Shown piece by piece: positions 28,362 through 40,174 of a DNA stretch of 64,000 nt. This stretch comes from Burkholderiales bacterium (GTDB lineage Bacteria > Pseudomonadota > Gammaproteobacteria > Burkholderiales > Burkholderiaceae_C). The stretch's first letter is position 1. Every line of letters starts with the position of its first letter. The notes below the pieces were generated by a model, which had not been told where the DNA came from, did not search any database, and saw nothing but the letters and a program-made list of their open reading frames with translations. A program made the position numbers and the translations under genes. Location of the stretch: assembly GCA_028868825.1 (NCBI GenBank), contig JAGWTU010000009.1:1-64000 (forward strand), in the 5' to 3' direction.

Positions 28362-28406
28362 TCAGCGCGATTGCCGCGATCCCTGCGGACGCCCCGATCG
28401 CCGACT

Positions 28407-28928
28407 TCAGTGCAGCGTCGCGCCGCCGCCCTGGCTGGCCAGCACCGTCAAAGGACTTTCGCCGACGGAGCCCGCTTCGGTCTCCTCGGCGCTCGCCTCG
28501 CGCACATCGCGCACCTTGAGGTCGAGCCGCAGCGCCAGCCCGGCCAGCGGGTGGTTGCCGTCGAGCACGACATGCGAGGGGTAGATCTCGGTCACTATGT
28601 AGATCACGTCGGCCGGCATGTCGGCGCTGGCGTGGCCCGCAGGCAGGCCCTCGAAGGCCATGCCGGTTTCGAGCTGCTCGGGGAACAGCTTGCGGTCCTC
28701 GAAGCAGACGAGTTCGGCGCGGTAGTCGCCGAAGGCCTGTTCGGGCTCGAGGTGGATCTGCAACTCGGCGCCTGCGGCGTGGCCGGCCAGCGCCTCCTCG
28801 ACCTTGGCGAGCAGGTCGTTGCCGCCGTAGAAGAACTCGACCGGCTCGCTGAGTTCGTCGATCGGGCGGTTCTGCGCGTCGGTGAGTTTCCAGGTCAGGC
28901 TGACCACGCAAGGGGCTGAAATCTGCAT
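28407..28928 (-). CDS. FKBP-type peptidyl-prolyl isomerase, SlyD/SlpA-like
   Basis: 173-residue cytoplasmic prolyl isomerase and chaperone. The N-terminal FKBP half contains PVEFFYGGNDLLAKVEEAL, the insert-in-flap segment holds the LEPEQAFGDY motif typical of SlyD and SlpA, and the FKBP fold resumes at HVVLDGNHPLAGLALRLDL. The C-terminal tail is short and lacks the His-rich metal-binding region of E. coli SlyD, so it is closer to SlpA/FkpB or to tail-less SlyD. It is divergent from the cupin-type oxygenase gene, with only 70 bp between start codons. Confidence 0.88.
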   Translation of the reverse strand: MQISAPCVVSLTWKLTDAQNRPIDELSEPVEFFYGGNDLLAKVEEALAGHAAGAELQIHLEPEQAFGDYRAELVCFEDRKLFPEQLETGMAFEGLPAGHASADMPADVIYIVTEIYPSHVVLDGNHPLAGLALRLDLKVRDVREASAEETEAGSVGESPLTVLASQGGGATLH

Positions 28929-28998
28929 GGCGGCAATGATGGCACAGCGGCTCCGACCGGCGCCGGGGCGGCGCGCGCGCTGGGCCAGAATCGCGGCC

Positions 28999-30126
28999 AT
29001 GGATGTCGACGCGCCCCGGACCCTGCTCGGCGGGCTCACGCCCGCGCAATTCATGCGCCGTCACTGGCAGCGCAAGCCGCTGCTCGTGCGCCAGGCCTGG
29101 CCCGGCGTGGCGCCGCCGCTGTCGCGCGCGGCCCTGTTCGAACTCGCCGCGCACGACGACGTCGAATCGCGCCTCGTCGTGCGCGACGGCGAGCGCTGGC
29201 GTGTGCGCCACGGCCCGCTGTCGCGGCGCGCGCTGCCGCCGGTCTCGCGCGCCGCCTGGACGCTGCTCGTGCAGGGGCTGGATCTGCATCTCGAGGCCGC
29301 GCATGCGATGCTGGCGCCGTTCCGCTTCATCCCCGACGCGCGGCTCGACGACCTGATGGTGTCGTGGGCCAGTCCGGGCGGCGGCGTCGGCCCGCATATC
29401 GACGCCTACGACGTGTTCCTGATCCAGGTCCAGGGGCGGCGCCGCTGGCGCGTCGGCCGCGTCGCCGACCCGATCTGGGTCGAGGGCGCGCCGCTGAAGC
29501 TGCTGCGGCACTTCGAGCCGAGCTTCGACTGGGTGCTCGAGCCGGGCGACATGCTCTACCTGCCGCCGCTGTGGGGCCACGACGGTGTCGCCGAGGGCGG
29601 CGATTGCATGACCTGCTCGGTCGGCTTCCGCGTGCCGGCGCGCGCCGAACTCGCGCGCGAGCTGCTGCTGCGCCTGGCCGACGAACTCGATGTCGATGAT
29701 CGCAGCCGGCTCTACCGCGATCCGCAGCAGCCGGCCACCGCCGAGCCGTCGCGCGTGCCGTCGGCGTTGCTCGAATTCGCCCGCGATGCGCTGCGCCGTG
29801 CGCTCGACGATCCGCTGGCGATCGAACGCGCCCTCGGCAGCATCCTCAGCGAACCGAAGGCCCAGGTCTGGTTCGACGCCGCCGGCGGCGCGCCCGCCGG
29901 TGAGGCGCTGCGCCTGGACCGGCGCACGCGCATGGTCTACGACGAGCGCCACATCTATATCAATGGCGAGGCGCTGCGCGCCGGCGGTCGCGATGCCAAA
30001 CTCATGCGGCGGCTGGCCGATCTTCGCTGCCTCACCACTGCCGAACGCGGGCGACTGAGCGCCGAGGCGGCCGACGCCGTCGCCGGCTGGGTCGAAGCGG
30101 GCTGGGCGCATCGGGTCGGCGCATGA
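28999..30126 (+). CDS. Cupin/JmjC-type ribosomal oxygenase (RoxA/YcfD-like)
   Basis: 375-residue Fe(II)/2-oxoglutarate oxygenase of the ribosomal-oxygenase family; E. coli YcfD hydroxylates an Arg of ribosomal protein L16. The N-terminal part LTPAQFMRRHWQRKPLLVRQA is diagnostic. The metal triad is visible: His133 and Asp135 in GPHIDAYDVFL and His194 in PPLWGHDG. The dimerisation region and the winged-helix C-terminal domain follow, ending GWVEAGWAHRVG. A CAGAAT hexamer and GC-rich discriminator end just 7 bp before the ATG, so the mRNA may start at the ATG. The stop overlaps the next gene by 4 bases. Confidence 0.9.
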   Translation: MDVDAPRTLLGGLTPAQFMRRHWQRKPLLVRQAWPGVAPPLSRAALFELAAHDDVESRLVVRDGERWRVRHGPLSRRALPPVSRAAWTLLVQGLDLHLEAAHAMLAPFRFIPDARLDDLMVSWASPGGGVGPHIDAYDVFLIQVQGRRRWRVGRVADPIWVEGAPLKLLRHFEPSFDWVLEPGDMLYLPPLWGHDGVAEGGDCMTCSVGFRVPARAELARELLLRLADELDVDDRSRLYRDPQQPATAEPSRVPSALLEFARDALRRALDDPLAIERALGSILSEPKAQVWFDAAGGAPAGEALRLDRRTRMVYDERHIYINGEALRAGGRDAKLMRRLADLRCLTTAERGRLSAEAADAVAGWVEAGWAHRVGA

Positions 30127-30617
30127 ACGAGACCACGCCCCCACCCCTCATCGACGGCCCGGCGTCGTTCGTCCCCGCTTTGCGCTGGGGCTTTTCGACC
30201 GCCGTCGCGCAGCGGGCCAGGCGCATCGTCTGCGTCGACGCCGATTTCGCCGCCTGGCCGCTCGACGAAGTCGAACTCCTGGGCTCGCTGACAGCCTGGC
30301 TGCGCCTGCCGATGCGTCGCCTGGTGATGCTGGCGCGCGACTACGGCGGCGTGCCGCGGCGGCAGCCGCGCTACACGGCCTGGCGCCGCGACTGGTCGCA
30401 TGCCGTCGATTGCCGCCAGGTGCCCGAGGACATGAGCGCGGAATTGCCGAGTCTGCTGGTCAGCGACGGCGCCGTCTGCGTGCGCTTGTTCGACCCGCTC
30501 GGCGGACGCGGCGTGGCCCACGACGACGCCCGTATCGCGAGGGTGGCGATGGCCGAGATTGATGCCGTTTTGCAACGTTCGGAAGCCGCATTTGCCGCCG
30601 ACAATTTGGGCCTCTAG
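30123..30617 (+). CDS. Conserved hypothetical protein translationally coupled to RoxA-like gene
   Basis: 164 residues, ATG overlapping the TGA of the oxygenase gene by 4 bases. It contains RRIVCVDADFAAWPLDEVEL, a hydrophobic strand followed by an acidic pair, then LRLPMRRLVMLARDYGGV and RRDWSHAVDCRQV. The pattern is that of an alpha/beta domain without an obvious catalytic signature. There is no signal peptide or membrane helix. Position and coupling suggest a role linked to the oxygenase or to ribosome modification, but this is only inference. Its stop codon lies inside a palindrome that belongs to the promoter of the next gene. Confidence 0.75.
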   Translation: MNETTPPPLIDGPASFVPALRWGFSTAVAQRARRIVCVDADFAAWPLDEVELLGSLTAWLRLPMRRLVMLARDYGGVPRRQPRYTAWRRDWSHAVDCRQVPEDMSAELPSLLVSDGAVCVRLFDPLGGRGVAHDDARIARVAMAEIDAVLQRSEAAFAADNLGL

Positions 30618-30642
30618 GGAATCCCCTAGATCCGGATATAAT
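30614..30642 (+). promoter_or_regulatory. Promoter with CTAGGG-N4-CCCTAG palindrome for lipoprotein gene
   Basis: A perfect TATAAT at 30637-30642 is preceded by the dyad CTAGGG (30614-30619), AATC, CCCTAG (30624-30629). The dyad lies where a -35 element would be, and no TTGACA-like hexamer exists. This suggests a promoter driven by an activator that binds at the -35 position. The leader from about 30649 to the ATG at 30769 is 120 nt long, unusually long for this window. The dyad includes the stop codon of the upstream gene. Confidence 0.55.
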
Positions 30643-30768
30643 CATGGGCTAGGCGCGGGTGTTCTTGCATTTGCGCCTTGTAGGTCTTCCTGAAATGGGT
30701 CTCTGAGCGTTGGCAAAGAGTGCCCTTAAGAAGCTCCGTTCCCCGACCCAAAACTCCTGAGGACACAC

Positions 30769-31083
30769 ATGAACAAGTCGATCGTTCTGGCTTCCCTGGT
30801 CGCCGCTCTCTCCCTGGCCGCCTGCGGCAAGAAGGAAGAAGCCCCGGCGCCCGCTCCCGCTCCGACCGCTGCCCCGATGGTTGACGCCGCCGCCAGCGCT
30901 GCCAGCGCCGCCACCGAGGCCGCTTCGGCCGCCGTCGATGCGGCTTCCGCTGCTGCCACCAGCGCTACGGCTGCCGCTTCGGAAGCCGTCGGCGCCGCCA
31001 AGGACGCGATGGGCGCTGCCAAGGACGCCATGGGCGCCGCCAAGGACGCCGCCGGCAAGGCCGCCGAAGCCGTCAAGAAGTGA
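30769..31083 (+). CDS. Small alanine-rich lipoprotein with heptad-like repeats
   Basis: 104 residues. The signal peptide ends in the lipobox LAAC (Cys19), followed by [13 protein letters not shown], a flexible linker, and then about 65 residues made almost only of Ala, Ser, Thr, Asp, Glu, Lys and Gly. Three near-perfect copies of the 7-residue unit AAKDAMG occur near the end, encoded by 21-bp DNA repeats at about 30994-31056. The profile predicts a long amphipathic helix anchored to the outer membrane, reminiscent of LEA-like or Lpp/entericidin-type stress lipoproteins. It has its own promoter with a palindrome and an intrinsic terminator, so it is monocistronic. Function unknown. Confidence 0.85.
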   Translation: MNKSIVLASLVAALSLAACGKKEEAPAPAPAPTAAPMVDAAASAASAATEAASAAVDAASAAATSATAAASEAVGAAKDAMGAAKDAMGAAKDAAGKAAEAVKK

Positions 31084-31119
31084 TCTGACGGCGCCTCGCG
31101 CGCCGTTGACACCGACATC

Positions 31120-31145
31120 AAGCCGCCTTCGGGCGGCTTTCTTGC
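31120..31145 (+). terminator. Intrinsic terminator of the lipoprotein gene
   Basis: Stem AAGCCGCC with loop TTCG and GGCGGCTT, followed by TCTTGCTT. The UUCG tetraloop and the 8-bp GC-rich stem make a strong rho-independent terminator 37 bp after the stop codon. Confidence 0.9.
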
Positions 31146-31199
31146 TTGGGGACTCGGAACGGGACCGGCTTCAGCCGGAACTGCGGAGGGTCCCGCTCT

Positions 31200-31898
31200 T
31201 CAGGCCGCGGCCGCCAGGCCGTTGTCGAAATGGGCCTTCATGACGCGCGCCGCGGCGGCGGCATCGCGCGCCTCGATCGCACCCATCAAGGCCTCGTGTT
31301 CGGCCAGCGATTCGGCCAGCCGGCCCTGCTTGAACAGCGAGTGGTGGCGGTTGAGCTTCATCATCTTGCGCAGGTCGGCGACGATCTGCGTCGCCCAGCG
31401 GTTGCCGGCGATCTCGAGCAGCCGCATGTGGAACTGCTCGTTGGTGGCGAAGAATTCGTCGCGCCGCCGCGCCTGCGATGCCAGCCTCGCGTGCAGCCGC
31501 GTCAATTCGGCGCGGCCGGCGTCGTCGGCGCCGCCGGCGACGGCCGCCGCGGCATCGCTTTCGAGCAGCGCCAGCAGGTGGTAGATCTGGCGCACGTCGT
31601 CGCCCGACATCTCGGTGACGTAGGCGCCGCGCCGCACCTTCATCGTCACCAGCCCTTCGACGGCGAGCACCTTCAGCGCCTCGCGCAGCGGCGTGCGGCT
31701 GATGCCGTATTCGGCCGCCAGCTTCATCTCGTCGATCCAGCTGCCCGGCTCGAGCCGGCGCGCGAAGATCTGCTGTCGCAAGCGCTCGGCCACCTCCTGG
31801 TACAGCGCGCGCGGCGCCAGCGGCTTCGTGCCGGTACCGGCTTCGCTGGGCTCGTTCATCGCGGCCAATGGCATGTCAGATCGACGACGGTTTTGCAT
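31200..31898 (-). CDS. GntR family regulator with FCD ligand domain
   Basis: 232-residue FadR-subfamily regulator. The winged helix-turn-helix is seen in LYQEVAERLRQQIFARRLEPG and AAEYGISRTPLREALKVLAVEG. The C-terminal FCD domain keeps metal-ligand candidates: the Asp in LLALLESDAA and the His residues in NEQFHMRLLE, LAEHEALMG and MKAHFDNGL. It is divergent from the methylmalonyl-CoA mutase operon and a perfect 12-bp palindrome lies just before both genes. It is therefore probably the local repressor of propionate/methylmalonyl-CoA metabolism, and probably autoregulated. The ligand is likely an organic acid or CoA-derived acid. Alternative ATG starts at 31874 and 31859 exist; a start at 31898 would put the operator almost at the start codon. 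Confidence 0.88.
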   Translation of the reverse strand: MQNRRRSDMPLAAMNEPSEAGTGTKPLAPRALYQEVAERLRQQIFARRLEPGSWIDEMKLAAEYGISRTPLREALKVLAVEGLVTMKVRRGAYVTEMSGDDVRQIYHLLALLESDAAAAVAGGADDAGRAELTRLHARLASQARRRDEFFATNEQFHMRLLEIAGNRWATQIVADLRKMMKLNRHHSLFKQGRLAESLAEHEALMGAIEARDAAAAARVMKAHFDNGLAAAA

Positions 31899-31903
31899 TC
31901 ATA

Positions 31904-31915
31904 ATTATGCATAAT
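31904..31915. promoter_or_regulatory. GntR-type palindromic operator ATTATGCATAAT
   Basis: A perfect 12-bp palindrome in an AT-rich island (31890-31917) of an otherwise 70% G+C region, exactly between the GntR gene and the mutase operon. FadR-type regulators bind short AT-rich palindromes of this sort. It is 5 bp from the longest possible GntR start and 31 bp from the mutase ATG, so binding would block both promoters. CATAAT hexamers inside it could be -10 elements. Confidence 0.7.
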
Positions 31916-31946
31916 AGCAGGTCGAAGACGATGCAAGGGGATAGCG

Positions 31947-34099
<2,153 letters not shown>

Positions 34100-34103
<4 letters not shown>

Positions 34104-34978
34104 AATCGGCGCCGGGCCTGTCGTTCGAGCTCGAAAGCGCGAAGGCGAGCGATTTCGAGGATCTGCTCGCGCTGCGCCTGCGCGCGATGCGCGCCAGCCT
34201 CGAGCAGATCGGCCGCTACGACGAGGAACGCGCGCGCGAGCGCCTGGCCGCCAACTGGGCACCCGAGCACACGCGCCACATCGTCGTCGACGGCCATCGC
34301 ATCGGCTTCGTCGTGCTCAAGCGCTTGTCGCACGTGATGCGGCTGAACCATCTCTACATCGACCCGCCGGCACAGCGCCAGGGCATCGGCGGACGCGTGC
34401 TCGAATGGGCCTGCGCCGAGGCCGACCGGGCGCAGTTGCCGATCGAGCTCTGCGCGCTCGAGGGCAGCGAAGCAAACGGCTTCTATCTGAGCCATGGCTT
34501 CGTCAAGATCGGCGAGGGCGAATGGGACGTCGACTACGTGCGCATGCCGCGCGGGCCCGGCATCCGCGCCGTGCGCGCGCTCTGGGCCGCGATCGAGGCG
34601 CGCGACTGGGCCGCTGCGCGCGCGCTGCTGCGCGACGACCTCGAGGTGCGCTGGTGGACGAGTGGCGAGAGCTACGAGGGCGCCGGCGCCTACATCGAGG
34701 TCAACGCCCGCTACCCCGAAGGCTGGACGACCCATCTGCTCGAAGTCTCGCGCCTGGACGACGGGCGCGTGCTCTCGCTCGTGCGCGTCGACCAGGGATC
34801 GACGACGTATTTCGCGACCTCGATCTTCCGCATCGACGACGAACGCATCGCCGGCATCGACGAATACTGGGCGACCGTCGAAGCGCCGCCGGCCTGGCGC
34901 GCCGAGGCCCACCCGCCCGGACTGCCGGGCCGGGGCACCTTCGATCCCCGTATCGACCCGCGGGCGGCACAGCGATGA
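34100..34978 (+). CDS. GNAT acetyltransferase fused to a SnoaL-like domain
   Basis: 292 residues, starting with GTG at 34100 that overlaps the mutase TGA (GTGA). Residues 1-155 form a GNAT domain: [21 protein letters not shown], the strand [10 protein letters not shown], acetyl-CoA loop [10 protein letters not shown] (92-101) and the ending [21 protein letters not shown]. Residues 157-265 look like an NTF2/SnoaL fold: [34 protein letters not shown], then [15 protein letters not shown]. Its stop overlaps the meaB ATG by 4 bases. It is therefore tightly coupled between the B12 mutase and its chaperone, which suggests a function in this pathway such as acylation control or repair of a CoA or cobalamin side product. 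No function is established. Confidence 0.85.
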
Positions 34979-35976
34979 GCGCCGCGCTGCCCGCCGCCGA
35001 TCAGGCGCTGGTCGACGCGATCACCGGCGCCGGCAGCAACGCCGCGGCGCAGCGGCGCGCCGTCGCCAAGGCCATCACGCTCATCGAATCGACGCGCGCC
35101 GACCATCGGCTGCGCGCCGATGCGCTGCTCGACGCGCTGCTGCCGGCCAGCGGGCGCTCGTTCCGCCTCGGCATCAGCGGCGTTCCCGGCGTCGGCAAGA
35201 GCACCTTCATTGAAACATTGGGCCTGTTCCTCGTCGAGCGCGGCCACCGCGTCGCCGTGCTCGCCGTCGATCCGTCGTCGAGCCTGAGCGGTGGCTCGAT
35301 CCTCGGCGACAAGACGCGCATGGAGCGGCTCTCGGTGCACGAGCGGGCCTTCATCCGCCCGAGCCCGGCGGCAGGCACCTTGGGCGGCGTGGCGGACAAG
35401 ACGCGCGAGGCGATGCGCGTCTGCGAGGCCGCGGGCCACGACATCGTCATCGTCGAAACGGTCGGCGTCGGCCAGAGCGAGACGGCCGTGGCGAACATGA
35501 CCGACATGTTCGTGCTGATGCAGCTGCCCAACGCCGGCGACGACCTGCAGGCGATCAAGAAGGGCGTGATGGAGCTGGCCGATCTCGTCGTCATCAACAA
35601 GGCCGACCTCGACGAGGCGGCGGCGACGCGGGCGCGGGCGCAGATCACGAGCGCGCTGCGCTATTTCGGACCGCATGGCCATGGCTCGGCGCCGGTGCTG
35701 CAGTTGAGCGCGCTCAAGGGCGACGGCCTCGCCGAATTCTGGGCCGCCGTCACCGCATTCCGCGACAGCCAGCAGGCGGCCGGCGCGATCGAATCGCGGC
35801 GCCGCGCGCAGGACGAATCCTGGATGTGGGAGCGCATCGAGGCCGGCTTGCGGCGGCGCTTCCGCGACGACGCGGCCGTCCGCGCCGCGCTGCCGGCCAT
35901 CACCGAAGACGTCCGCACCGGCCGCATGGCCGCCTCGGTGGCCGCACGCCGGCTGCTCGAGCTCGGATCCCATTGA
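34975..35976 (+). CDS. meaB: Methylmalonyl-CoA mutase-associated GTPase MeaB
   Basis: 333-residue G3E-family GTPase that loads and protects adenosylcobalamin in methylmalonyl-CoA mutase. P-loop GVPGVGKST, switch region DPSSSLSGGSILGDKTRM, Walker B-like VETVGVGQSETAVA and the base-recognition motif NKAD are all in place. The C-terminal dimerisation arm (SWMWERIEAGLRRRF) is present. It overlaps the preceding fusion gene by 4 bases and is followed by pccB after 27 bp, consistent with one transcript for mutase, chaperone and carboxylase. Confidence 0.96.
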   Translation: MSAALPAADQALVDAITGAGSNAAAQRRAVAKAITLIESTRADHRLRADALLDALLPASGRSFRLGISGVPGVGKSTFIETLGLFLVERGHRVAVLAVDPSSSLSGGSILGDKTRMERLSVHERAFIRPSPAAGTLGGVADKTREAMRVCEAAGHDIVIVETVGVGQSETAVANMTDMFVLMQLPNAGDDLQAIKKGVMELADLVVINKADLDEAAATRARAQITSALRYFGPHGHGSAPVLQLSALKGDGLAEFWAAVTAFRDSQQAAGAIESRRRAQDESWMWERIEAGLRRRFRDDAAVRAALPAITEDVRTGRMAASVAARRLLELGSH

Positions 35977-36003
35977 GTTGAACCGTAACCAGGAGTGGCC
36001 TCC

Positions 36004-37536
36004 ATGCACGACATCATCGAAGAACTGGAAAAGAAGCGCGCCGCGGCGCGGCTGGGTGGCGGCACCAAGCGCATCGACGCCCAGCACGCCAAGGGCAAGC
36101 TGACGGCGCGCGAGCGGCTCGAACTGCTGCTCGACGAGGGCAGCTTCGAGGAATGGGACATGTTCGTCGAGCATCGCTGCGCAGATTTCGGCATGGCCGA
36201 CAACAAGATCCCCGGCGATGGCGTCGTCACCGGCTACGGCATGATCAACGGCCGCCTCGTCTTCGTCTTCAGCCAGGACTTCACGGTCTTCGGCGGCGCG
36301 CTTTCCGAGGCCCATGCCGAGAAGATCTGCAAGGTGATGGACCAGGCGATGAAGGTCGGCGCGCCGGTGATCGGCCTCAACGATTCGGGCGGCGCGCGCA
36401 TCCAGGAGGGCGTGGCCTCGCTCGGCGGCTACGCCGACGTGTTCCAGCGCAATGTGATGGCCAGCGGCGTCGTGCCGCAGATCAGCCTCATCATGGGTCC
36501 CTGCGCCGGTGGCGCCGTCTATTCGCCGGCGATGACCGACTTCATCTTCATGGTGAAGGACAGCAGCTACATGTTCGTCACCGGCCCCGAGGTCGTGAAG
36601 ACCGTGACCCACGAGGAGGTGACGGCCGAGGAACTCGGCGGCGCCAGCGCGCATACGACGAAGAGCGGTGTCGCCGACCTCGCGTTCGAGAACGATGTCG
36701 AGGCGATCGCGATGCTGCGCCGCTTCTTCAATTACCTGCCGCTGAACAACAAGGAGAAGCCGCCGGTGCGCATGAGCGGCGACGCCGCCGAGCGCATCGA
36801 CCATTCGCTCGACACGCTGGTGCCCGACAACCCGAACAAGCCCTACGACATCAAGGAGCTGATCTACAAGGTCGTCGACGACGGCGATTTCTTCGAAATC
36901 CAGCGCGAGCACGCGAAGAACATCGTCATCGGCTTTGCGCGGCTGGACGGCCAGAGCGTGGGCATCGTCGCCAACAACCCGATGGTGCTGGCCGGCTGCC
37001 TCGACATCAAGAGCAGCATCAAGGCGGCGCGCTTCGTGCGCTTCTGCGATGCCTTCAACATCCCCGTCGTGACCTTCGTCGACGTGCCCGGCTTCATGCC
37101 CGGCACGGCGCAGGAATACGGCGGCATCATCAAGCATGGCGCGAAGCTGCTGTACGCCTATGCCGAATGCACCGTGCCCAAGGTGACGGTGATCACGCGC
37201 AAGGCCTACGGCGGCGCCTACGACGTGATGAGCTCCAAGCATCTGCGCGGCGACGTCAATTTCGCCTGGCCGAATGCCGAGATCGCGGTGATGGGTGCGA
37301 AGGGTGCGGTGGAGATCATCTTCCGCGAGGACAAGGGCGACCCGGCCAAGCTCGCCGCGCGCGAGGCCGAATACAAGGCCCGTTTCGCGAATCCCTTCGT
37401 CGCCGGCAGCCGCGGCTTCATCGACGACGTGATCCAGCCGCACGAGACGCGCAAGCGCATCTGCCGCAGCCTGGCGATGCTGCGCGACAAGAAGCTCGAC
37501 AACCCCTGGCGCAAGCACGGCAACATCCCGCTCTAA
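36004..37536 (+). CDS. pccB: Propionyl-CoA carboxylase beta subunit (carboxyltransferase)
   Basis: 510-residue acyl-CoA carboxyltransferase. Both halves of the crotonase-like fold carry the oxyanion glycines: [18 protein letters not shown] in the N-half, and [17 protein letters not shown] with [16 protein letters not shown] in the C-half. With PccA it carboxylates propionyl-CoA to methylmalonyl-CoA. AGGAG at 35991-35995, 8 nt before the ATG, fixes the start; an in-frame GTG at 35995 overlaps the ribosome site and was not used. pccA follows after 9 bp. Confidence 0.96.
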   Translation: MHDIIEELEKKRAAARLGGGTKRIDAQHAKGKLTARERLELLLDEGSFEEWDMFVEHRCADFGMADNKIPGDGVVTGYGMINGRLVFVFSQDFTVFGGALSEAHAEKICKVMDQAMKVGAPVIGLNDSGGARIQEGVASLGGYADVFQRNVMASGVVPQISLIMGPCAGGAVYSPAMTDFIFMVKDSSYMFVTGPEVVKTVTHEEVTAEELGGASAHTTKSGVADLAFENDVEAIAMLRRFFNYLPLNNKEKPPVRMSGDAAERIDHSLDTLVPDNPNKPYDIKELIYKVVDDGDFFEIQREHAKNIVIGFARLDGQSVGIVANNPMVLAGCLDIKSSIKAARFVRFCDAFNIPVVTFVDVPGFMPGTAQEYGGIIKHGAKLLYAYAECTVPKVTVITRKAYGGAYDVMSSKHLRGDVNFAWPNAEIAVMGAKGAVEIIFREDKGDPAKLAAREAEYKARFANPFVAGSRGFIDDVIQPHETRKRICRSLAMLRDKKLDNPWRKHGNIPL

Positions 37537-37545
37537 GAGGCCCCC

Positions 37546-39572
<2,027 letters not shown>

Positions 39573-39576
<4 letters not shown>

Positions 39577-40040
39577 GTGCCAACAAACCCTTCCGCATCC
39601 TCGGCGTGCAGCAGATCGCCATCGGCGGGCCCGACAAGCAGCGTCTGAAGTCGCTGTGGGTCGATCTGTTCGGACTCAGCGTCAAGAGCAGCTTCGTGAG
39701 CGAGCGCGAGAACGTCGACGAGGACATCTGCGCGCTGGGCGAGGGCGTCCATGCGGTCGAGGTCGACCTCATGCAGCCGCTGGACCCGGAGAAGAAGCCC
39801 GCCGTCCAGGCGACGCCGCTGAACCATGTCGGGCTCTGGGTCGACGATCTGCACAAGGCGGTCGAATACATGACGGCACATGGCGTGCGTTTCGCGCCCG
39901 GCGGCATACGCAAGGGCGCGGCCGGCCACGACATCTGCTTCATCCATCCCCGAGGTAACGAGGAGTTTCCGATCGGCGGCGAAGGCGTGCTGATCGAACT
40001 GGTACAGGCCCCGCGCGATGTCGTCGAGGCGTTGCGTTAA
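39573..40040 (+). CDS. VOC superfamily protein, probable methylmalonyl-CoA epimerase
   Basis: 155 residues, coupled to pccA by a 4-base overlap. The two beta-alpha-beta-beta-beta units of the glyoxalase/VOC fold are seen at [16 protein letters not shown] and [17 protein letters not shown]. In this position methylmalonyl-CoA epimerase, which links the carboxylase product to the mutase substrate, is expected and otherwise missing from the operon. Metal-ligand positions read Gln14, Asp65, His85 and Glu142, whereas known epimerases have His, Gln, His and Glu, so it departs from the standard site and somewhat resembles glyoxalase I. The epimerase call is therefore an inference from context. Confidence 0.7.
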
Positions 40041-40117
40041 AGCCGCGAACCATCGGAAGGTCTGGGGGCCTATGGCAAACCCTTAGCCAGAATCGCGCCC
40101 TGCGTCGTTCCGGCGCT

Positions 40118-40138
40118 GCCCGCCAACCCCAGGCGGGC
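40118..40138 (+). terminator. Hairpin between propionyl-CoA operon and DUF481 gene
   Basis: GCCCGCC, loop AACCCCA, GGCGGGC: a 7-bp perfect stem 78 bp after the VOC stop and 37 bp before the DUF481 start. It has no U-tract; it could end the propionate operon weakly or structure the leader of the next mRNA. Confidence 0.35.
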
Positions 40139-40174
40139 CGGACCGGGATCGCTCAATCTGTACCAGGAGCTTCT

